Counted from the stretch's first letter, positions 1-6,827 are shown. The stretch: 33,083 nucleotides of DNA from Burkholderiaceae bacterium (GCA_023383035.1 JAHDYE010000005.1:8616-41698), one strand, 5' to 3'. The notes: generated by a model from the letters alone, not told the origin. Numbers and translations are program-made.

Positions 1-23
1 GCGGCCGCGGCGCACCGCCGGCT

Positions 24-371
24 TCAGCGCGACCGCTGCGACGACGTCGCGCGATCGTCGCCCGAGCGCTTCGACCGCTTGACCTCGGTGCGAAGAACCT
101 CGGCCGTCGCGGCATCGACGTCGAGCTCGACGCGCCGGCCTTCGCGATCGGTCGCCTTGACCTCGTAACGATCGCGCTCGCGATCGATCTCGTCGATGTC
201 GGTATAGCCGGCCGCCGTCAGCCGCTGGTGGATCTCCGGAATGCCGAGCGCCGCGCGCGCGGCCGGCGCGGCGGGAGCGGCGCCCTGCGCCAGGACCGGG
301 GCGACGAGCGCCGTGGTACCGGCGATGCCGGCGGCGAGAGCGAGGGTGGCGAGAATGCTGGATTTGCGCAT
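24..371 (-). CDS. Secreted PepSY-domain protein
   Basis: A 115-residue protein. Residues 1-29 form a signal peptide (MRKSS, then a hydrophobic Ala/Leu stretch ending in VLAQG). The rest fits one PepSY unit: 'IHQRLTAAGYTDIDEIDRE', a strand pair 'YEVKATDREGRRVELDVD', then 'TAEVL'. PepSY domains are periplasmic and are often found beside two-component systems; their molecular role is poorly defined. The ATG at 371 is chosen because it gives the signal peptide and has AAGGA about 10 nt upstream; a longer in-frame extension upstream is not protein-like. The gene is divergent from a second PepSY gene followed by a response regulator and kinase. A direct-repeat box lies in its upstream region on its own strand, so it is probably a target of that regulator (inference). 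Confidence 0.8.
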   Translation of the reverse strand: MRKSSILATLALAAGIAGTTALVAPVLAQGAAPAAPAARAALGIPEIHQRLTAAGYTDIDEIDRERDRYEVKATDREGRRVELDVDAATAEVLRTEVKRSKRSGDDRATSSQRSR

Positions 372-422
372 GATGTCGATTCCTTCGTCGATGGTTTCAC
401 GCTTCGGTAGAGCGTGAGGCGG

Positions 423-457
423 ATTCTGTTCGTGGCCGCCTGAACCGCCGATGAAGC
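423..457 (-). promoter_or_regulatory. PhoP-box-like repeat and -10 for the leftward PepSY gene
   Basis: Read on the minus strand, GCTTCA-N5-GGTTCA (457 to 441) forms two half-sites on an 11-bp repeat. Exactly 12 bp further on lies CAGAAT (428 to 423), a 4/6 match to a -10 box. PhoP boxes of the OmpR/PhoP family have this layout: hexamer, 5 bp, hexamer, 12 bp, -10. Assignment to the adjacent response regulator is inference. Confidence 0.4.
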
Positions 458-460
458 CGG

Positions 461-477
461 CGTTCATCCGGCGTTCA
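461..477 (+). promoter_or_regulatory. Tandem CGTTCA-N5-CGTTCA repeat
   Basis: Two identical 11-bp units (CCGGCGTTCAT, 457-467 and 468-478) give a perfect CGTTCA-N5-CGTTCA direct repeat. It lies between the two promoter-proximal boxes of this divergent region. No -10 follows at 12 bp, so it would be an accessory binding site. Confidence 0.4.
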
Positions 478-522
478 TCCGGCGCGGGCGAAACCGGCTT
501 TCCCGATGCGGGTTGCAGTCGC

Positions 523-557
523 CGTTCACCTGCGGTTAACGTTGCAGCGGCTATACG
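523..557 (+). promoter_or_regulatory. PhoP-box-like repeat and -10 for the PepSY-regulator-kinase operon
   Basis: CGTTCA (523-528), 5 bp, GGTTAA (534-539), 12 bp, then TATACG (552-557) as the -10. Hexamer similarity, 11-bp repeat and 12-bp spacing to the -10 match the PhoP-box layout of OmpR/PhoP regulators. It implies autoregulation of the operon beginning at 635 (inference). Confidence 0.45.
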
Positions 558-634
558 TGGCACGAACGGTCGAACGCGACGCATCACCGTCCGCGCGCCC
601 GACCGCGCCACCGACCGCCCCGTGGAGCCCTGCG

Positions 635-952
635 ATGCGCATCCGCCATGTCCTGCTGTCCGCGATGCTCGCGATCGCGAGCGCGATCGCGCTCGCCGAC
701 GACGACCACGACCGCGCACGCCGCGCGCTGCAGGCCGGCGAAATCCTGCCGCTGCACGCCGTGCTGGAACGCGTGGCGCGCGAGCACCCGGGCCAGGTGC
801 TGGAAGTCGAGCTCGAACGCGAAGACGGTGCGTGGGTCTACGAGCTCAAGCTGTTGCGCAGCGACGGCGCGCTGCTGAAGCTCGAGCTCGACGCACGTAG
901 CGGCGCGCTGCTGCGCAGCCGTCAGAAGGACTCGCGTCGCAAGGACGACTGA
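635..952 (+). CDS. Secreted PepSY-domain protein upstream of two-component system
   Basis: A 105-residue protein with a signal peptide (residues 1-21, ending IALAD) and one PepSY repeat: an amphipathic helix 'ARRALQAGEILPLHAVLERV', a strand 'VLEVELEREDGAWVYELKLL', then 'LLKLELDARSGALL'. The ATG at 635 is chosen because it starts the signal peptide. Its TGA overlaps the ATG of the response regulator (TGATG), so the two are translationally coupled. Small PepSY proteins are frequent partners of PhoP/QseB-like systems and may report on the periplasm; that role here is inferred. It is paralogous in architecture to the divergent protein at 24-371. Confidence 0.85.
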   Translation: MRIRHVLLSAMLAIASAIALADDDHDRARRALQAGEILPLHAVLERVAREHPGQVLEVELEREDGAWVYELKLLRSDGALLKLELDARSGALLRSRQKDSRRKDD

Positions 953-1614
953 TGCGCCTGCTGATCGCCGAGGACGAACCGACGCTCGCCGCCCAGCTGC
1001 GCGAGGCGCTCGCCGCCGCGGGCTACGCGGTCGACGTGGCCGACAACGGCAGGGATGCGCATTTCCTCGGCAGCGAGGAGCCCTACGACGCGGTCGTGCT
1101 CGACCTCGGCCTGCCGCTGCTCGACGGCCTCAGCGTGCTGCGCCGCTGGCGCGCGGACGGCCGCACGATGCCGGTGCTGATCCTCACCGCGCGCGACGCC
1201 TGGCACGAGAAGGTCGCCGGCATCGATGCCGGCGCCGACGACTACCTGGCCAAGCCGTTCCACATGGAAGAGCTGCTCGCGCGCCTGCGCGCGCTGATCC
1301 GCCGCGCCGCCGGCCGCTCGAGCGCCGAGATCGCCTGCGGCCCGGTGGTGCTGGATACGCGCAGCGGCAGGGTGACGGTCGACGGCAAGGCGCTGTCGCT
1401 GACCGCCCACGAGTTCCGCGTGCTCTCGTACCTGATGCACCGCCGCGGCGAGATCGTCTCGCGCAGCGCGCTCACCGAGCACATCTACGCGCAGGATTTC
1501 GATCGCGACTCCAACACGATCGAAGTCTTCGTCGCCCGGCTGCGCCGCAAGCTGCCGCCCGGCTTCATCGAAACCGTGCGCGGTCTCGGCTACCGGCTGG
1601 CCTGCCCCGAATGA
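952..1614 (+). CDS. OmpR/PhoP-family response regulator
   Basis: A 220-residue regulator. The receiver domain (about 1-115) has the acidic pocket E7/D8, phospho-acceptor D51 in 'VVLDLGLPLLDG', T79 and K101 in 'KPFHMEEL'. The C-terminal winged helix (about 125-218) has 'LTAHEFRVLSYLMHRRGEIV', 'SNTIEVFVARLRRKL' and 'VRGLGYRL'. The closest relatives by motif are the PhoP/QseB/PmrA group. The start overlaps the PepSY stop and the stop overlaps the kinase start (ATGA), making a tight three-gene operon. It probably binds the 11-bp direct repeats at 441-539. Confidence 0.93.
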   Translation: MRLLIAEDEPTLAAQLREALAAAGYAVDVADNGRDAHFLGSEEPYDAVVLDLGLPLLDGLSVLRRWRADGRTMPVLILTARDAWHEKVAGIDAGADDYLAKPFHMEELLARLRALIRRAAGRSSAEIACGPVVLDTRSGRVTVDGKALSLTAHEFRVLSYLMHRRGEIVSRSALTEHIYAQDFDRDSNTIEVFVARLRRKLPPGFIETVRGLGYRLACPE

Positions 1615-3047
1615 GACACCCTGCGTCGCCCCCCCGCGACGGCGATGAGGGACCGAACGCGGGGTCGCGACTGCCCGGCGGCTGGCGCGGTTCGCTGCGC
1701 CTGCGCCTCCTGGCCGGCACGCTGGCGTGGATCGTCGTCACGCTCGCGATCGCCGGCTGGGGCCTCGCCGGGCTGTTCGGCCAGCACCTGTCGCGCCAGT
1801 TCCATGCCGAGCTGTCCATGCATCTGGACCAGCTCACCGCCGTGCTGGCGTTCGACGCCGCCGACAAGCCCGCACTGACCGGCCAGCTCTCCGACCCACG
1901 CCTGCGCCGCCCGTACGGCGGCCTCTACTGGCAGGTCGACCGCGTCGCCAATGACATCGCCACGAACGCGGATCGTGCGCTGCTTCGTTCCCGATCACTG
2001 TGGGATGCGGCGCTCGAGGTGCCAGCCGACGCGCCGGCCGACGGCGAACTGCACGATCACCGCATCGACGGCCCCGACGGCAAGCCGTTGCGCGTGCTCG
2101 AGCGCGTGATCCGGCCGGCCGAATACCCCGGACAGGCGTGGCGGCTCATCGTCGCCGCAGACGAGTCGCTGCTGGCCGAACCGCTGGGCCGCTTCAACAA
2201 CCAGCTGCTGCTGGCGCTCGGCGTGCTGGCGGCAGGCCTGTGCGCCGCCGCCGTGGCGCAGGTGCTGCTCGGCCTGAAGCCGCTCGCACGCCTGCAGCGC
2301 GAGCTGGCGCGCATGCGCGAAGGCGAGGTCCGCACGATCGCCGGCCGTTTCCCGTCGGAGATCCAGCCGCTGGTCGACGACTTCAACGGCGTGCTGGCCC
2401 GCAACGCGGAGATCGTCGCGCGCGCACGCACCCAGGCCGGCAACCTCGCGCACGCGGTGAAGACTCCGCTGGCCGTGCTCGCCAATGCGGCGGCGCAGGA
2501 CCACACCGCGCTCGCACGGCTGGTGAGCGAACAGGTCGCCGTGGCCCGTACGCAGGTCGACCACCACCTCGCACGCGCGCGCGCCGCCGCGGCGACGGCG
2601 CTGCCGGGCCTGCGCACGCCACTCGAACCGGTGCTGGCCGGCCTGCTGCGCGTGATGCAGCGGGTGCACGCCGAACGCGGGCTGGCGCTCGCGCCCGTGC
2701 GCTGTCCCCCGGATGCCGTCTTTCGCGGTGAAGAGCAGGACCTGCAGGAGATGATCGGCAACCTGCTCGACAACGCCTGCAAGTGGGCGCGCTCCAGGGT
2801 AGAGGTGCAGGTGGAAAGGGCGGGCGATGCGCTGCTGGTCACCATCGACGACGATGGTCCCGGCCTTCCCGCGCCCGCACGCGAAACGGTGTTCGACCGC
2901 GGCGTGCGCGCCGACGAGCGCACCCCGGGCAGCGGCCTGGGGCTGGCGATCGCGCGCGACCTGGCGCTGCTCTACGGCGGCAGCATCGCGCTGCAGGAGT
3001 CGCCGGCCGGCGGCCTGCGGGCCGTGCTGCGCCTGCCGGCCGCGTGA
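1611..3047 (+). CDS. PhoQ-like membrane sensor histidine kinase
   Basis: A 478-residue sensor kinase. Transmembrane segments lie near residues 31-53 and 197-222 and enclose a periplasmic sensor region of about 140 residues. A HAMP-like linker follows. The H-box is 'NLAHAVKTPL' with H281 as phospho-acceptor. The ATPase domain shows an N box 'NLLDNACKWA' (about 384-393), a G1 box 'DDDGPGLP' (413-420) and a G2 box 'GSGLGLAIA' (440-448). A Pro/Arg-rich N-terminal tail of about 28 residues precedes TM1. It should phosphorylate the upstream regulator. The gene ends 0 nt from the convergent Doc gene, and there is no terminator between them. Confidence 0.92.
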   Translation: MRHPASPPRDGDEGPNAGSRLPGGWRGSLRLRLLAGTLAWIVVTLAIAGWGLAGLFGQHLSRQFHAELSMHLDQLTAVLAFDAADKPALTGQLSDPRLRRPYGGLYWQVDRVANDIATNADRALLRSRSLWDAALEVPADAPADGELHDHRIDGPDGKPLRVLERVIRPAEYPGQAWRLIVAADESLLAEPLGRFNNQLLLALGVLAAGLCAAAVAQVLLGLKPLARLQRELARMREGEVRTIAGRFPSEIQPLVDDFNGVLARNAEIVARARTQAGNLAHAVKTPLAVLANAAAQDHTALARLVSEQVAVARTQVDHHLARARAAAATALPGLRTPLEPVLAGLLRVMQRVHAERGLALAPVRCPPDAVFRGEEQDLQEMIGNLLDNACKWARSRVEVQVERAGDALLVTIDDDGPGLPAPARETVFDRGVRADERTPGSGLGLAIARDLALLYGGSIALQESPAGGLRAVLRLPAA

Positions 3048-3425
3048 TCAGGTCGTTCGCGCAAAACTGCGCAGCCAGGGCTCGATGTGAGCGATGTCGA
3101 AGGCTCCGGACTCCAGTATCGACAACATCTCGGCGTGGATCTGCAACGCAGGGCGCTCCAGCCGCCAGCCGTTGATGCGCAGGAAGACGTCGGCGGCCGC
3201 GAAGGCGATGCGCTTGTTGCCGTCGACGAAGGGGTGGTTGATGGCCAGGCTCTCCATCAGCGCTGCCGCCTCGGCCACGATGTCCTCGTAGTAACCCGTC
3301 TGCGGGCGGAACAGCGCCGCCTCCAGCGCACCGGCGTCGCGCACGCCCGTTGCGCCGCCGTAGCGCTGCATCGACACCGCGTGCAGACCAAGAACGTCGG
3401 CCACCGTCAGGTAGTCGCGCGTCAC
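3048..3425 (-). CDS. doc: Doc-family (Fic fold) toxin
   Basis: A 125-residue protein of normal Doc length. The Fic-type active site is 'HPFVDGNKR' at residues 64-72. Doc kinases of this family phosphorylate the translation factor EF-Tu; that activity is family knowledge. The N-terminus 'YLTVADVLGLHAVSMQRYGG' and 'GVRDAGALEAALFRPQTGYY' are typical of death-on-curing proteins. The start is GTG at 3425, two nucleotides after the antitoxin stop, so translation is coupled; upstream in-frame sequence is the antitoxin gene in another frame. The gene is convergent with the sensor kinase. Confidence 0.9.
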   Translation of the reverse strand: MTRDYLTVADVLGLHAVSMQRYGGATGVRDAGALEAALFRPQTGYYEDIVAEAAALMESLAINHPFVDGNKRIAFAAADVFLRINGWRLERPALQIHAEMLSILESGAFDIAHIEPWLRSFARTT

Positions 3426-3427
3426 GC

Positions 3428-3670
3428 TTACTTCGCCAGCTCGCGGTAGAGCTCGTCGAACTCCTTCATGCTCTCGGCAAATGCCGCCATGACGTGACGG
3501 CGCGGTCGGTCCTTCTGATGGCGGTCGATGTAGTCCCGCAAGGCCTCGTCGAGCACGGCCTGGAACTGCCGCCCCTGCGATTCCGCGATCCGGCGCAGCG
3601 CCGCCAGCACTTCCGGCGCGGCCTGGGAAGAGAACTTTTCGCGGACTGCAGTGCCCATACCCGGTGTCAT
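3428..3670 (-). CDS. Ribbon-helix-helix-like antitoxin paired with Doc
   Basis: An 80-residue protein starting at ATG 3670; an internal ATG at 3658 would give 76 residues. The N-terminal half ('VREKFSSQAAPEVLAALRRIAESQG', 'FQAVLDEALRDYID') looks like a ribbon-helix-helix DNA-binding unit. The acidic C-terminus 'FAESMKEFDELYRELAK' is where such antitoxins wrap their toxin. It lies immediately upstream of doc, the usual order for a toxin-antitoxin pair. It is not a Phd-type antitoxin, which is the classical Doc partner. Autoregulation through the TGTCA repeats just upstream is likely. Neither candidate start has a strong ribosome-binding site. Confidence 0.75.
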   Translation of the reverse strand: MTPGMGTAVREKFSSQAAPEVLAALRRIAESQGRQFQAVLDEALRDYIDRHQKDRPRRHVMAAFAESMKEFDELYRELAK

Positions 3671-3692
3671 CAAGATTTGTCAAGTTTTGTCA
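3665..3692 (-). promoter_or_regulatory. Triple TGTCA repeat, probable antitoxin operator
   Basis: TGTCA occurs at 3665-3669, 3678-3682 and 3688-3692; the last two lie in TTTGTCA units 10 bp apart. On the gene strand the middle copy reads TTGACA, a good -35 match. Ribbon-helix-helix repressors commonly bind short repeats with about one helical turn of spacing. Assignment to the adjacent antitoxin is inference. Confidence 0.4.
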
Positions 3693-3908
3693 TGATAACG
3701 CGTGAGTGCCCTTCGGCCAAGGCCAACGCGGGGCGAGCTACGATGACGCACGGGTGACGTGAGGACCATGCAAGGGAACCGGAGCACAGACGAACCGGCG
3801 AACGAGCAGGCGGCATCGAAGCGCATGACGGTGACGCAGAGGGCGCAACCGGCGCCCGCCCCGACGCGGATATCGGGCCCGGCAGCGTGCGAGGGTGAGT
3901 CCAGGGAC

Positions 3909-4068
3909 GCGTGACCATCGTGACGGCTTCCGTCATGGCCGCGCGTGCGATTTGCCGCGAGCAGACTCCCGAGGATCTCGTTGGCCCGCTGCCTTTCTCG
4001 CATCCGAGGATAGCCGCTTCATGACCGGCCAGGCGATCGTCGTCGACGGTGGTGTGGTCACCCATTGA
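3909..4068 (+). pseudogene. 3' remnant of a short-chain dehydrogenase/reductase, frameshifted
   Basis: Reading from about 3914 gives 'TIVTASVMAARAI' then 'EQTPEDLVGPL'. After a one-base loss near 3992 the next frame continues 'FLASEDSRFMTGQAIVVDGG' and ends VVTH with a stop at 4066-4068. This is the signature C-terminus of classical SDR enzymes (the 'PEDLVG' helix, then 'FLAS...TGQ...VDGG'). Only about 52 residues remain of a normal 250, and no Rossmann 'TGxxxGxG' motif or YxxxK active site is present upstream. It is a decayed fragment, probably from rearrangement of this patch. Confidence 0.75.
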
Positions 4069-4100
4069 TACCGGTTCGCGTGCGTACCGAACGATTCGCT

Positions 4101-4514
4101 TCAGCTCCCTCTGTGCGACGAACGGCTGCTCTCGATCAGCGCGTTCAAGGCATCGGTCACGGTAAAGATGCCGAGGAACTCGTCATCGTCATCGATGACG
4201 ATGACGCTGCCGATCTTTCGGTCGGACATGGTGAGCGCCACTTCGTCGAGCGGCGTTCGAGCCTTCACGCTCACAGGATCGATGGCCATGATGTCTGCTG
4301 CCCGTACCTGAAACTGGTGCTCTGCGCTCAGCCCGCGAGCAAGACGCAGGTCACGGTCGCTGATCAGCCCCACGACCACACCAGCGCGGACAACGGGCAG
4401 GTGGCGAACGCCGTGCTCCGACATCAGTTGCCGGAGCTCGTCCATCGACATGTCTTCGGTCGCCGTGACCAGGTTGAAGGTCGTGAACTCCTCGACTGGC
4501 AGATTCGGTTTCAT
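4101..4514 (-). CDS. Tandem CBS-domain protein
   Basis: A 137-residue protein made of two CBS motifs. The first is 'TATEDMSMDELRQLMSEHGV' through 'LPVVRAGVVVGLISDRDL'. The second is 'DPVSVKARTPLDEVALTMSD' through 'SVIVIDDDDEFLGIFTVTDA'. CBS pairs bind adenine nucleotides and act as energy or ligand sensors; a free-standing pair like this has no predictable partner. The ATG at 4514 is preferred because AGGGA lies 8 nt upstream. An ATG at 4583 would add 23 residues but has no ribosome-binding site. The gene stands alone between the SDR remnant and the VapC gene. Confidence 0.85.
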   Translation of the reverse strand: MKPNLPVEEFTTFNLVTATEDMSMDELRQLMSEHGVRHLPVVRAGVVVGLISDRDLRLARGLSAEHQFQVRAADIMAIDPVSVKARTPLDEVALTMSDRKIGSVIVIDDDDEFLGIFTVTDALNALIESSRSSHRGS

Positions 4515-4633
4515 GACGGCATTCCCTGCGACGCGTTCTCCAGCATAAGCCGACCCGGTCTTTGCGATTATGTACCAGGGCATCAAGTCGCGCGCCCCGG
4601 GGGCGGCACTGGGCTGCGATCGACAGGGTGCCC

Positions 4634-5026
4634 CTATCGCCAGATGCGCCGCACGCCGTACCTCCGGAACACCGGATCGGCAGTGACGATCGGCACGGCC
4701 TCCTCGAGCGCCTGTGCGACCAACATGCGGTCGAAGGGATCGCCATGATGCTTTTCGAGCGTCTCGATCCGGCCGACGTGCGCGATTCCGATGTCGAGCA
4801 TCCTGAAGCCGTTGGCCGCCACGTGCTCGACGATGTACCGCCTGACCGGCACCGTGAGCTTCAGCTTGCCCACAGCGACCTTGATCGCGATTTCCCACGC
4901 GCTCGCCATGCTGAGCAGGCAGTCGGTATCCGGGTCGGCGATCGCGGCGCGGGCCCTCGCGGGCAGCGAACGGTCGCCCTCGACCCACCACAGGAACGCG
5001 TGGGTGTCGAGCAGGATCCGCCTCAC
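4634..5026 (-). CDS. PIN-domain ribonuclease toxin (VapC-like)
   Basis: A 130-residue PIN-domain protein. The acidic site is visible as D7 ('ILLDTHAFLWW'), E45 ('SAWEIAIK'), D96 and D99 ('GDPFDRML') and D117 ('VTADPVF'). VapC-type toxins are Mg-dependent RNases that cut tRNA or rRNA; the target here cannot be told. The start is GTG at 5026, and it overlaps the antitoxin TGA (GTGA), showing translational coupling to the antitoxin. The length is normal for this subgroup (LLDTHxxLWW type), which usually pairs with Phd/YefM-fold antitoxins, as it does here. Confidence 0.92.
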   Translation of the reverse strand: MRRILLDTHAFLWWVEGDRSLPARARAAIADPDTDCLLSMASAWEIAIKVAVGKLKLTVPVRRYIVEHVAANGFRMLDIGIAHVGRIETLEKHHGDPFDRMLVAQALEEAVPIVTADPVFRRYGVRRIWR

Positions 5027-5250
5027 GTGTAGTCCCGGAATTCCTCCGGCGTCGCGTCGAAATCGGGCGCCATGTAGACGATCTGCCCCTTGCCCGAGCC
5101 GGGCACGCGCGGCCGCACCGGGCGATCGAGCGGCACGAGCTTGAGCACCGACTTGTTGTCCCTGGCGATGATGACCTCTTCGCCCATCATGGCCTTCTGG
5201 ACCAGCTCGGAGAAGCGGCTCTTCGCCTCGGCGATGTTGAACTTCGACAT
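5023..5250 (-). CDS. Phd/YefM-family antitoxin
   Basis: A 75-residue antitoxin. The N-terminal 'MSKFNIAEAKSRFSELVQKA' and 'GEEVIIARDNKSVLKLVP' are the Phd/YefM DNA-binding fold. The C-terminal tail 'DFDATPEEFRDY' is the acidic toxin-neutralising segment. The ATG at 5250 begins the conserved fold; the frame upstream is not protein-like. It is the first gene of the two-gene module and overlaps the toxin start. A perfect palindrome 42-66 bp upstream should be its own operator. Confidence 0.9.
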   Translation of the reverse strand: MSKFNIAEAKSRFSELVQKAMMGEEVIIARDNKSVLKLVPLDRPVRPRVPGSGKGQIVYMAPDFDATPEEFRDYT

Positions 5251-5291
5251 GGATCGATCCGTTGCGGCAGGGCCTTCGACAGGCCCTCTTG

Positions 5292-5316
5292 GGTTGGTCA
5301 TTCTACATGACCAACC
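5292..5316 (-). promoter_or_regulatory. Palindromic operator of the Phd/VapC-like module
   Basis: Perfect inverted repeat GGTTGGTCAT - 5 bp - ATGACCAACC (arms 5292-5301 and 5307-5316). On the gene strand the centre reads TAGAAT (5305 to 5300), a good -10 box, so binding would block RNA polymerase. Toxin-antitoxin modules of this type are autorepressed through such palindromes. Confidence 0.65.
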
Positions 5317-5453
5317 AAGGTGTCGCAACGCTGGGGCGCATCGCGGCGACACACGGACCCCATGATCCGTCAACCCGTGCCTGCCGGGAGATCACGCCAT
5401 GAGCCCCGCACGCCTTGCGACGAAGGTATCGGTGATGACCGCTTCGCCCTTCC

Positions 5454-6053
5454 TCACGGCGCCGCGAGCGCGGCCCGCACGAGCGCGTGGCGCGAGGCGG
5501 CGAACGCGGCAGGACTCCAGCCGCACTCGACCACCAGCACCCGCCATGCCGAGGGCGCGACGAGACCGAGGCACAGATCGGCCAGTCGGACCGGATCCTT
5601 GCCCGGCTCCAGCGCCGAAGCCGCCGCCATCCGCCCGAGGATCAGCTCGAAGCCGCGCCGCAGTCCGCGGTCGAAGAAGCGGTCGTTCCACGCCATGGCG
5701 GCGTCCCGGTCGGTGAGCGAGCCGGCTTCCAGCTGGATGGCGACCGGATAGACCTCGGGCAGGTAGTCCACCCAGACATCGACGAACGCGAGCAGCGTCG
5801 AGAGGTCGGTGCCGGTGCCGTTGGCCAGCGCGATCAGGCGCGCCAGATGGCTCCCCGTGGTGTCCTTGTGGCGGACCATCGCCACCAGCAGTCCGGCCCG
5901 GTTGCCGAAGGCATAGAAGACGGTCTGCCGCGACACCCCCGCTGCGGCGGCGATCTCCGCCATTCCTGCGTCCAGTCGCCCCGGCTGGGCCATCAACGCC
6001 CACGCCGCATCGAGGACGGCGGCGCGGGTTTCCTCGCTGATCTTCTTTTTCAT
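5454..6053 (-). CDS. TetR-family repressor
   Basis: A 199-residue regulator. The N-terminal helix-turn-helix is 'GMAEIAAAAGVSRQTVFYAF' (about residues 29-48), after a basic start 'MKKKISEETRAAVLDAAWAL'. The C-terminal ligand domain (60-199) is not diagnostic of a ligand. The gene is divergent from the membrane protein at 6114. Two palindromes lie between them, and the first abuts this gene's ATG, leaving no room for a ribosome-binding site, so weak or leader-poor translation and strong autorepression are likely. Its target is almost certainly the membrane protein (inference from layout). Confidence 0.9.
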   Translation of the reverse strand: MKKKISEETRAAVLDAAWALMAQPGRLDAGMAEIAAAAGVSRQTVFYAFGNRAGLLVAMVRHKDTTGSHLARLIALANGTGTDLSTLLAFVDVWVDYLPEVYPVAIQLEAGSLTDRDAAMAWNDRFFDRGLRRGFELILGRMAAASALEPGKDPVRLADLCLGLVAPSAWRVLVVECGWSPAAFAASRHALVRAALAAP

Positions 6054-6067
6054 TTTACGTACGTTAA
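6054..6067. promoter_or_regulatory. TetR operator O1
   Basis: TTTACG-TA-CGTTAA, a 14-bp palindrome with one mismatched pair. It lies directly against the repressor ATG and about where the -35 of the rightward promoter would be. It matches O2, 26 bp away centre to centre. Confidence 0.65.
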
Positions 6068-6079
6068 CTCATGTGCTAT

Positions 6080-6093
6080 TTTACGTCCGTAAA
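6080..6093. promoter_or_regulatory. TetR operator O2
   Basis: TTTACG-TC-CGTAAA, with perfect 6-bp arms. It overlaps the extended -10 (TG-N-TATTTT, 6074-6082) of the rightward promoter and TAAAAT (6083 to 6078) on the other strand, so occupancy would shut both genes. Confidence 0.65.
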
Positions 6094-6113
6094 CCTTGTT
6101 CGGGGAGAACACC

Positions 6114-6827
6114 ATGGGCTTCGATCTCGCCGTATCGGCGCATGTCCTCGTGGGGTCGATGGCGCTGCTGCTGTACTGGATACCGCTTCTGGCAGTGAAG
6201 GGCAGCGCGCCCCACAAGGCGGCCGGCCGCTTCTTCTTCGCAATGCTCGTCGTGGTGGCGGCATCGGTCGGGCCCATGCTGTTCCTGCGCCCCGGTGCGT
6301 TCGATCCGGGCTACGTGGTCCAGTTCGCGTATCTCGCACTCTGCCTCATCACGGTGGGGACGATCGGCTGGACGGCCATTCGCTGGAAGTCCGCTCCGGA
6401 GCGGTTCCGGGGGCGACACTTCCGGATGCTCGGGCCCTCGATCTTCGCTCTCGGCGTCATCGTGCTCGCCGCGGGGCTCGCCAAAGGTGACCCGCTGCCC
6501 GTCGTGCTGTCGTGGGTGGGACTGGCGTACGGCGGGGCGATGATGCGCTTCGCGTGGATGCGCGCGCCGCTGCATCCGGCCTGGTGGCTTAACTGGCATC
6601 TGAACGCGACGTGCGGGCTGTTCAGCGCCGTGCACGGCACGTTCCTGTTCGTGATCTGGCGCTGGGCCGTGGATCCGCACGCCGGCCGGGAAACGGCTGC
6701 CGCATTCCAGTTGGCCGTGCTGGTCGCGGCCATCGCGTTGCGGCTATGGTTCGGTCACGCGCGACGGGTGCCGCTGCGCTTCTCGAAGCGCGGCGTCGAG
6801 CCCCTGCGCATGCCTGCGCGCGGCTGA
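6114..6827 (+). CDS. Multi-pass membrane protein, DUF2306-like
   Basis: A 237-residue protein with about seven hydrophobic segments: near residues 5-28, 39-58, 66-84, 103-122, 127-145, 160-183 and 195-215. The pattern 'HVLVGSMALLLYWIPLLAVKG' and 'HKAAGRFFF' near the N-terminus and conserved His residues ('NWHLNATCGLFSAVHGTF') recall DUF2306-type predicted membrane proteins; the function is unknown. The ATG at 6114 has GGGGAG 6 nt upstream. It is under the divergent TetR repressor, which suggests induction by a small molecule the protein may help handle; this is inference. Confidence 0.75.
   Translation: MGFDLAVSAHVLVGSMALLLYWIPLLAVKGSAPHKAAGRFFFAMLVVVAASVGPMLFLRPGAFDPGYVVQFAYLALCLITVGTIGWTAIRWKSAPERFRGRHFRMLGPSIFALGVIVLAAGLAKGDPLPVVLSWVGLAYGGAMMRFAWMRAPLHPAWWLNWHLNATCGLFSAVHGTFLFVIWRWAVDPHAGRETAAAFQLAVLVAAIALRLWFGHARRVPLRFSKRGVEPLRMPARG

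Noticed and set aside
398-416. CACGCT-7 nt-AGCGTG hairpin in the leader of the leftward PepSY gene.
   Set aside because: Only 6-bp arms, no U-run and no clear function; could be chance in GC-rich sequence.
3768-3914. A 48-codon rightward frame (MQGNRSTDEPANEQ...) before the SDR remnant, with a vague likeness to group II intron maturase N-termini.
   Set aside because: Too short, no reverse-transcriptase motif follows, and no intron RNA structure could be recognised; not enough to call.
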